The notes under the pieces were generated by a model. That model worked only from the letters and a program-made list of their open reading frames with translations. It had not been told where the DNA came from and made no database searches. Made by a program: the position numbers and the translations under genes. DNA of 12,257 nt from an uncultured Gluconobacter sp. (lineage in GTDB: Bacteria > Pseudomonadota > Alphaproteobacteria > Acetobacterales > Acetobacteraceae). Shown here in pieces: positions 7,366 through 12,257 of this stretch (position 1 is the stretch's first letter; each line of letters opens with the position of its first letter). The stretch lies in contig CALFLO010000079.1 of the NCBI GenBank assembly GCA_937880175.1, forward strand, positions 1 to 12,257. The letters are read 5' to 3'.

Positions 7366-8002
7366 AGAGCGTGGTGGCGCGCTGGTCCACGCTTTCCAGC
7401 TCCTGCGTGACGGGAACGGTCTGCCGGGTCAGGACTTCAAGCGGCATTGACGGCGCGTAGTGCCGACCGGGATCGCAGAGCCAGACTTCGCAGGTTTTCG
7501 AACATTCCAGAAGCCAGGGCACGATCCGCGCGGCCATGGCTTCGTTGTAGCAGACGTCCCCGATCACCAGCAGATCGCAGTCCGGCACCGTTCCGATCAG
7601 ATCGCCGGGCGTTAGCGAGACAGGCACGTTGTTGATGCGTGCATTGAGGGACGTCGCTTCAATCGCCATGAAGTCGATGTCATTGGCGCGGACCGTGGCG
7701 GCTCCCGACAGGGCTGCGGCAATGGCCGCGAGACCGCATCCACAGGCGACATCCAGAACGCGGCGTCCCTGCACGAGATCGGTGTTGTCGAGAATGAAGC
7801 GCGCGATGAGCTGGCTGCCGGGCCATGCGAAGGCCCAGAAGGGTGGCTCTATGCCGATCTGTTCGAGATAGACTTCGCTGGCCTGCCAGATGGGTGTGAT
7901 TTCGGTCGCAAGATGCAGGGAAATCTCAGGCACGAGTGTGGCCTGAGCGATAGTGGTGTTGTCGCGGATGAAGCGGACGGGATCGCTCAGGGCTGTGCTC
8001 AT
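7334..8002 (-). CDS. Class I SAM methyltransferase, METTL20/ETF-beta lysine type
   Basis: 222 residues. The frame is open far upstream, but the start at 8002 overlaps the ubiA stop as ATGA and gives a family-length protein. The N-terminal motif PPFWAFAWPGSQ (53-64) is characteristic of the COG3897/METTL20 group. The SAM site is VLDVACGCGLAAIAAA (82-97), followed by the acidic NDID (107-110) and the post-motif-II stretch LLVIGDVCYNEAMA (144-157). Human METTL20 and its Agrobacterium homologue methylate lysines of the electron-transfer flavoprotein beta subunit; the bacterial enzyme was also reported to act on ribosomal protein L7/L12. The family also carries old annotations as nicotinamide N-methyltransferase-like. 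Its substrate here is unknown. It is the second gene of a ubiA operon, and its 3' end overlaps the DHA2 transporter gene tail to tail by 32 bases. Confidence 0.88.
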   Translation of the reverse strand: MSTALSDPVRFIRDNTTIAQATLVPEISLHLATEITPIWQASEVYLEQIGIEPPFWAFAWPGSQLIARFILDNTDLVQGRRVLDVACGCGLAAIAAALSGAATVRANDIDFMAIEATSLNARINNVPVSLTPGDLIGTVPDCDLLVIGDVCYNEAMAARIVPWLLECSKTCEVWLCDPGRHYAPSMPLEVLTRQTVPVTQELESVDQRATTLFRLRDISAPD

Positions 8003-8916
8003 CCGAAGAGTCTTGCGGCGACAAACCCTGCGGCCAGTACGAATCCGATCGGTACGTTGCGGCGGAACTCCCTGAGGCAGGCCGGAGCGTCGTACGGGTT
8101 CAGCACGCGAGCCTGCTGGAGCAGCATGGCCGTTGCCACGGCGAGGAATGGCCAGAAAATCCAATGCAGATGGGCATGGATGGCGACAAGTGCCAGGGCC
8201 AGAAGCATGAGGCTGTAGCAGGTGGCGATGAACGGACGGGCATTTTTTTCCATCAGGCGGGAGGTGGAACGCACGCCGATGCGGGCGTCGTCGTCCATGT
8301 CCTGAAAGCCGTAGATCGTGTCGAATCCGAGCTGCCAGAGAATGACGGCGCCATAGAGCAGCAGGCCGTTGCCATCGAGCGTTCCAGCGGCTGCCGCGTA
8401 TCCCATGGGGGCGCCGAATCCGAAGGTGAAGCCCATGACCAACTGAGGCCACCAGGTGACGCGCTTGGCCGCCGGATACAGGGCGACGAGCAGGAGCGCG
8501 AGCGGGGCGAGGGCCCAGCAGACGGGAGGGAGGCAGACCAGCACGCCCAGCCCGATCAGCAGCAGCACGGCAAGCAGGAGCAGGCCCTGCTTGAGGGACA
8601 GCGCGCCGCTGGCGAGGGGGCGGCCTGCGGTGCGGGCGACCTTTGCGTCGATGTCGCGGTCCCAGATGTCGTTCACGACGCAGCCGGCCGAGCGCATGAC
8701 GAGCGAGCCGAAGGCAAACAGGGCCGTGTCGATCAGGCGCGTCTGAAGAGATGCGTGCGGCGCAAGGAACAGGCCCCACACACCGGGCAGGAACAGGAGC
8801 CATGTTCCGACCGGGCGGTCGAGACGGGCGAGCAGGGCATAGGAGCGCCATGGCTCGGGCAGGCGCGCAATGCGGCCGGTCAGTTTGATATCGGTATGGG
8901 CGCGGGTCTGGCTCAT
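7999..8916 (-). CDS. ubiA: 4-hydroxybenzoate polyprenyltransferase UbiA
   Basis: 305 residues. This integral membrane enzyme attaches the polyprenyl tail to 4-hydroxybenzoate, the first membrane step of ubiquinone synthesis. The two metal/diphosphate-binding aspartate motifs are clear: NDIWDRDID (82-90), with RPLASG just after it (99-104), and DTIYGFQDMDDD (199-210), followed by ARIGVRST. The substrate-contact segment RLDRPVGTWLL (31-41) is also typical. The remainder is strongly hydrophobic, consistent with about eight or nine helices. The start at 8916 (MSQTRAH) gives the expected length; upstream codons to 9057 lack family character and overlap rsmE on the other strand. No Shine-Dalgarno sequence precedes this ATG. 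Its stop overlaps the methyltransferase start by four bases. It is divergent from rsmE across 62 bases. Confidence 0.95.
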   Translation of the reverse strand: MSQTRAHTDIKLTGRIARLPEPWRSYALLARLDRPVGTWLLFLPGVWGLFLAPHASLQTRLIDTALFAFGSLVMRSAGCVVNDIWDRDIDAKVARTAGRPLASGALSLKQGLLLLAVLLLIGLGVLVCLPPVCWALAPLALLLVALYPAAKRVTWWPQLVMGFTFGFGAPMGYAAAAGTLDGNGLLLYGAVILWQLGFDTIYGFQDMDDDARIGVRSTSRLMEKNARPFIATCYSLMLLALALVAIHAHLHWIFWPFLAVATAMLLQQARVLNPYDAPACLREFRRNVPIGFVLAAGFVAARLFG

Positions 8917-8923
8917 GAGAGAT

Positions 8924-8952
8924 GTGATGCTGTGCGGACATGCTTCCGTCAA
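8924..8952 (-). promoter_or_regulatory. Possible sigma-70 promoter for ubiA
   Basis: On the minus strand, TTGACG (8952-8947) matches five of six -35 consensus bases. After 17 bases comes CATCAC (8929-8924), a weak -10 match (three of six). Transcription would start near 8917, directly at the ubiA ATG. Supported only by sequence match. Confidence 0.3.
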
Positions 8953-8978
8953 TGGGCGAGGCGCGCTATCGGAAAAGG

Positions 8979-9704
8979 ATGAGCCGATCCGACCCCCGTC
9001 TTTATGTCCCTGCGTCTGAAATAGCCTTCGCGGAAGGCCAGACTGTCCCGCTTCCACCGGGGCAGGCGCATTATCTGGGCAACGTCATGCGGCAGGGCGT
9101 GGGCAGCGCTGTGTGCGTGTTCAATGAGCGTGACGGCGAGTGGGGCGCAGAGATCGCGGCCCTGAAAAAGGACAAAGGCAGCGTCCTGCTGCATCGCTGT
9201 GAGCGCGCTCCTGCGCCGACTGAAGGCGTGGAGCTGCTGTTTGCGCCGCTCAAGCGGGATGCGACGGAGCTTGTGATCCGCATGGGCACGGAACTGGGTG
9301 TCACGCGCTTTCGCCCGGTCGTGACGGAGCGGACCAACACGCACCGGCTTAATCTGGAGCGTCTGGCCGTGATTGCGACGGAAGCGGCGGAGCAGTGCGA
9401 GCGGCTGGATGTGCCGGAGATCCTGCCGCCTGAGTCGCTGCGGTCCGTGCTGGCGGACTGGCCGGAGGATCGTCCGCTTTTTGCTGCTCTGGAGCGTCGT
9501 CCGGGTGAGGATGCGACTGTGCAGGCGGCGGCTCTGCTGATCGGGCCGGAGGGCGGATTTTCGGACGGCGAAGTGGAGCTTCTGCGGCGGCATGTGGCCG
9601 TTCATGCGCTCAGTCTGGGGCTGCTGGTGCTGCGGGCGGAGACGGCCGTGTGTGCAGGTCTGTCCCGTCTTGCGGCGAGGGCTGAGGATGCCGCCCGAGG
9701 GTGA
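8979..9704 (+). CDS. rsmE: 16S rRNA (uracil-1498-N3)-methyltransferase RsmE
   Basis: 241 residues, close to E. coli RsmE (243). This SPOUT-class enzyme methylates N3 of U1498 in 16S rRNA, near the decoding site, on the assembled 30S subunit. The N-terminal PUA-like part begins PRLYVP (6-11) and includes HYLGNVMR (31-38). The SPOUT part shows APLKRDATELVIRMGTELGV (89-108), EAAEQCER (135-142), the SAM-knot motif LLIGPEGGFS (187-196) and LGLLVLRAETA (213-223). I chose the ATG at 8979 because GGA (8971-8973) lies five bases upstream and the family begins just before RLYVP; ATGs at 8940 and 8952 lack a ribosome site and would add unrelated residues. The gene is divergent from ubiA and is followed 67 bases later by gshA. 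Confidence 0.95.
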   Translation: MSRSDPRLYVPASEIAFAEGQTVPLPPGQAHYLGNVMRQGVGSAVCVFNERDGEWGAEIAALKKDKGSVLLHRCERAPAPTEGVELLFAPLKRDATELVIRMGTELGVTRFRPVVTERTNTHRLNLERLAVIATEAAEQCERLDVPEILPPESLRSVLADWPEDRPLFAALERRPGEDATVQAAALLIGPEGGFSDGEVELLRRHVAVHALSLGLLVLRAETAVCAGLSRLAARAEDAARG

Positions 9705-9771
9705 CAGAACCGTCGGACCTGCTACAGTTCAATCATTATCGAACAACGAATTCAGACCGAGGCCAAACGCC

Positions 9772-11148
9772 ATGTCCAATCCCGGCACGTCCAATACTGC
9801 GTCGATCGAAAGCCGGGCGCAGCTCGTCGAGGCAATCTCACGTGGTTGCAAACCGAAATCGGAATGGAAGATTGGTACCGAACATGAAAAATTCGGTTTC
9901 ATTCTTCCTCATGATGCTGATGGACGCGAGCCGCTCTCGCCGCCGCCTTATGCGCCGCGGGGAATCGGGGCGCTGCTGGAGAAGCTTCAGGGGCCGGACT
10001 GGGCGCCTATTATGGACGGGGAAAACCTGATTGGTTTGAAGGGGCAGAATGCTCAGGCCGGGCGAGCGATCTCTCTTGAGCCTGCCGGGCAGTTCGAGCT
10101 TTCTGGCGCGCCGGTCGTGTCGCTTCAGGAGACCGAAGCGGAGATGCAGGAGCATTACGATCAGGTGCGTGGTCCCGCTGCGGAGCTGGGGCTGGGTTTC
10201 CTGCCGTTTGGATTCCAGCCGCTGTGGTCGCGTGATGCGATGCCGTGGATGCCCAAGAGCCGCTATGCGATCATGCGCGACTACATGCCGAGGGTGGGCA
10301 CGCTCGGCCTCGACATGATGACGCGGACCTGTACGGTTCAGGTCAATCTTGATTTCAGCGATGAAGCCGACATGGCGCGCAAGATGCGGGTGTCGCTCGC
10401 GCTTCAGCCGCTGGCCACTGCGCTGTTTGCAAATTCGCCCTTCGTTGAGGGTAAGGCCAATGGTCTGCTCTCCAACCGGGCGCGGATCTGGACGGATACG
10501 GACAACCAGCGTTCGGGCCAGCCTTCCGTGTTCTTTGAGGACGGGTTCGGCTTTGAGCAGTATGTGGACTGGGCGCTGGACGTGCCGATGTATTTCGTCT
10601 CGCGCGACGGCAAGAACATCGACGTTGCGGGCTGCTCTTTCCGGCGCTGGCTGGCTGGTGACATTCAGGAGCCACTGAAGGGTCTGACCCCGACGGTCGG
10701 CGATTTTGAGGACCATCTGACGACGGTGTTCCCGGATGTGCGTCTCAAGCAGTTCCTTGAAATGCGCGGTGCAGATGCGGGCAAGCTTGAAATGATGGTG
10801 GCGCAGTCGGCCCTGTGGGTCGGCCTGCTTTACGATCCTGCGACGCTGGAAGCCGCTGAAAAGCTGGTGCGTGAGCAGCCCTGGAGCGTGTATCAGCAGC
10901 TTCGCGCCGAGGTGCCGCGTCTGGGACTGGATGCTGCATTCCCGGGTGGTCTGAAGCCGTTTGCCAAGCGGGTGGTCCAGCTTGCCGAGCAGGGGTTGCG
11001 GGCGCGTGTGCGCAATGAGGCTGGCTATCTTGATCCGCTGCATCTGATTGCTGATGGCGGCCCGAATCAGGCACAGTACTGGCTGGATCTGTATAACGGC
11101 GCCTGGGGCCAGAGCGTGAAGCCGCTCTTTACCGAAGCCGCCATCTGA
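9772..11148 (+). CDS. gshA: Glutamate-cysteine ligase, plant/alphaproteobacterial type
   Basis: 458 residues. The enzyme joins glutamate and cysteine using ATP, the first and usually limiting step of glutathione synthesis in the cytoplasm. It belongs to the class shared by plants and alphaproteobacteria rather than the E. coli GshA class: IGTEHEKFGF (34-43), ISLEPAGQFELSG (100-112), PKSRYAIMRDYMP (161-173), the long conserved block GTLGLDMM then RTCTVQVNLDFSDE (176-198), and ALFANSPF with a GL.SNRARIW motif further on. The ATG at 9772 follows GAGG (9759-9762) at nine bases; the reading frame is open to 9592 but that part lies within rsmE. No gshB is in the window. The next gene, mbfA, starts 27 bases after the stop and may share its transcript. 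Confidence 0.95.
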   Translation: MSNPGTSNTASIESRAQLVEAISRGCKPKSEWKIGTEHEKFGFILPHDADGREPLSPPPYAPRGIGALLEKLQGPDWAPIMDGENLIGLKGQNAQAGRAISLEPAGQFELSGAPVVSLQETEAEMQEHYDQVRGPAAELGLGFLPFGFQPLWSRDAMPWMPKSRYAIMRDYMPRVGTLGLDMMTRTCTVQVNLDFSDEADMARKMRVSLALQPLATALFANSPFVEGKANGLLSNRARIWTDTDNQRSGQPSVFFEDGFGFEQYVDWALDVPMYFVSRDGKNIDVAGCSFRRWLAGDIQEPLKGLTPTVGDFEDHLTTVFPDVRLKQFLEMRGADAGKLEMMVAQSALWVGLLYDPATLEAAEKLVREQPWSVYQQLRAEVPRLGLDAAFPGGLKPFAKRVVQLAEQGLRARVRNEAGYLDPLHLIADGGPNQAQYWLDLYNGAWGQSVKPLFTEAAI

Positions 11149-11175
11149 TTTTACGAGACGGGATCTGCTGCCTAC

Positions 11176-12132
11176 GTGACGAAACTTTCCGAGCTGACCG
11201 AACGCGAAATCCTTGCGCTGGCCATCGCCAGCGAGGAGGAGGATGGTCATATTTACGCGGATTTCGGCCAGATGCTGGCGGAAGACTATCCCGACAGCGC
11301 CGCCATTTTCCAGGATATGGCGGAAGAGGAAAACCATCATCGCCGGGCACTGATCGACCTGTTCGTCCGGCGGTTTGGTAATCATATTCCGCTGGTTCGG
11401 CGACAGGATGTGCAGGGCTTTCCGTCCCGCAAATCGGCATGGCAGATGCAAAATCGCGGAATCGAGGCGATCCGGGCGCAGGCCGCCGACATGGAGCGGC
11501 AGGCGGCGCGGTTCTACCGTCAGGCCGCCGGGCAGACCAACGATGCCGAAATCCGCAAGCTGCTGGGTGATCTGGCGACCGAGGAAGACCGGCATCAGCG
11601 CGAGGCACGACGCCTCGAAGATGCGCATCTTAATGACAATACCCGTGACCGCGAGGACGAGCATAGCCGCCGGGATTTTGTCCTGCGGATCGTGCAGCCG
11701 GGTCTGGTCGGACTTATGGACGGGTCTGTTTCGACGCTGGCGCCGGTTTTTGCAGCGGCCTTCGCAACGCACAGTCCGCATGCGGCCTTTCTGGTCGGGC
11801 TTGCGGCCTCCCTTGGCGCCGGGATTTCCATGGGACTGGCGGAAGGGCTGGCTGATGATGGCAAGCTGTCCGGACGGGGCGCGCCGCTGCTGCGCGGGCT
11901 GATCTGTGGCGCCATGACGTTCGGCGGCGGGATCGGCCATACGCTGCCGTTTCTGGTGCCGGATTTCCATCTCGCATTCGGTGTTTCGATCGTGGCCGTG
12001 GCGATCGAGCTTCTGCTGATTTCCTGGATCCGCTGGCGCTATCAGGACACGCCGTTCGGGTCGGCCATGGTGCAGGTTTTCCTTGGCGGGGCTCTCGTTT
12101 TTGCAACCGGTGTGCTGATTGGCAGTTCCTGA
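11176..12132 (+). CDS. mbfA: Membrane-bound ferritin MbfA (erythrin-VIT1 iron exporter)
   Basis: 318 residues with a GTG start; the family-like sequence begins at about residue 4, so the start fits although no good Shine-Dalgarno sequence is seen (ACGGGA is about 13 bases away). Two modules are visible. Residues 1 to about 150 are a ferritin-like (erythrin) four-helix domain with metal ligands expected in SEEEDGHIY (19-27), EEENHH (50-55), DMERQAARFY (105-114) and EEDRH (136-140). Residues about 168-318 are a VIT1/CCC1-type membrane transporter with GLMDGSVSTLAPVFAAAF (179-196), GISMGLAEGLADDG (216-229) and two C-terminal helices. In Bradyrhizobium and Agrobacterium MbfA exports iron (and manganese) and protects against iron and peroxide stress, under Irr repression. 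I cannot identify an Irr site in the short gap before it. It follows gshA closely. Confidence 0.93.
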   Translation: MTKLSELTEREILALAIASEEEDGHIYADFGQMLAEDYPDSAAIFQDMAEEENHHRRALIDLFVRRFGNHIPLVRRQDVQGFPSRKSAWQMQNRGIEAIRAQAADMERQAARFYRQAAGQTNDAEIRKLLGDLATEEDRHQREARRLEDAHLNDNTRDREDEHSRRDFVLRIVQPGLVGLMDGSVSTLAPVFAAAFATHSPHAAFLVGLAASLGAGISMGLAEGLADDGKLSGRGAPLLRGLICGAMTFGGGIGHTLPFLVPDFHLAFGVSIVAVAIELLLISWIRWRYQDTPFGSAMVQVFLGGALVFATGVLIGSS

Positions 12133-12135
12133 GAC

Positions 12136-12257
12136 ATGATGAACCGTTCTTTTTTCCGCGCTGCCGCTCTGGCAGCGCTGCTGCCCGTTGCCCTGCCATC
12201 CATGGCTTTTGCGCAGGCGACTCCCGTCCAGCTTCGTCCTGCGGATCAGGGCTGGAT
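12136..12257 (+). CDS. Start of an exported protein, possibly LolA (partial)
   Basis: Only the first 40 codons are present; the gene runs off the window. Two adjacent ATGs (12136 and 12139) start three bases after the mbfA stop, so it may be cotranscribed. The N-terminus is a clear Sec signal peptide: MNRSFFR, a hydrophobic Ala/Leu stretch, then cleavage after SMAFA. The mature protein begins QATPVQLRPADQGW. This opening resembles alphaproteobacterial LolA proteins, which carry lipoproteins across the periplasm to the outer membrane and often begin with L.P.D followed by an amphipathic helix. That call is from memory of a short stretch and is tentative; the exported nature is well supported. 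Confidence 0.6.
   Translation, partial: MMNRSFFRAAALAALLPVALPSMAFAQATPVQLRPADQGW

Noticed and set aside
8003..8941. A long in-frame N-terminal extension of the methyltransferase
   Set aside because: It lies out of frame over ubiA, reads as Arg/Pro-rich noise, and the family-length start at 8002 with the ATGA overlap is much better.
9727..9744. GTTC and GAAC inverted repeat before gshA
   Set aside because: Arms are only four bases with a 10-base spacer; too weak to call an operator.
9838..11970. A 710-codon open frame on the minus strand across gshA and mbfA
   Set aside because: It is antisense to two genes with clear family motifs, its translation is rich in Arg, His and Gln without recognisable domains, and long antisense frames are expected from GC-rich codon bias.
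1..12257. Search for CRISPR arrays, insertion sequences, attachment sites, tRNA/rRNA and toxin-antitoxin or defence genes
   Set aside because: Genes are packed with familiar housekeeping families, I saw no direct repeats or terminal inverted repeats flanking any segment, and none of the intergenic gaps has the size or fold of a tRNA.

Overview
The window reads as ordinary, gene-dense chromosome from a high-GC alphaproteobacterium. It most resembles the Acetobacteraceae (acetic acid bacteria, Gluconobacter-like). This is inferred from GC-rich codon use, a plant/alphaproteobacterial-type glutamate-cysteine ligase, a membrane-bound ferritin (MbfA) and an ETF-lysine-methyltransferase-like protein beside ubiA. 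I see no insertion sequence, phage gene, CRISPR array, tRNA or rRNA, and no gap between genes longer than about 190 bases.

Layout. (1) 40-753: two small exported proteins of unknown function in convergent orientation, a helical secreted protein (+) and a four-cysteine lipoprotein (-). (2) 941-4423: a compact operon in the order YfgM-like membrane protein, BamB outer-membrane-assembly lipoprotein, Der ribosome-assembly GTPase. The genes overlap at their junctions, and the order matches E. coli yfgM-bamB-der. (3) 4424-4532: a 109-base leader with three potential hairpins, the last of which buries the Shine-Dalgarno sequence of the next gene. (4) 4533-7365: two major-facilitator transporters four bases apart, a sugar-proton symporter of the GalP/XylE type and a DHA2-type transporter. 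(5) 8916-7334 on the minus strand: ubiA (ubiquinone synthesis) followed, with an ATGA overlap, by a METTL20-like protein methyltransferase whose 3' end runs 32 bases into the DHA2 gene. (6) 8979-12257 on the plus strand: rsmE (16S rRNA methyltransferase), gshA (glutathione synthesis), mbfA (iron/manganese export) and the start of a signal-peptide protein that may be LolA.

Most genes are housekeeping: envelope assembly (YfgM, BamB, perhaps LolA), ribosome maturation (Der, RsmE), electron-transfer cofactor supply (UbiA and perhaps ETF methylation) and redox/metal homeostasis (GshA, MbfA). I did not find a new defence, mobile or biosynthetic system. The observations most worth a second look are the structured leader of the sugar transporter, the tandem importer-exporter pair, the ubiA/ETF-methyltransferase coupling and a possible leaderless ubiA transcript.
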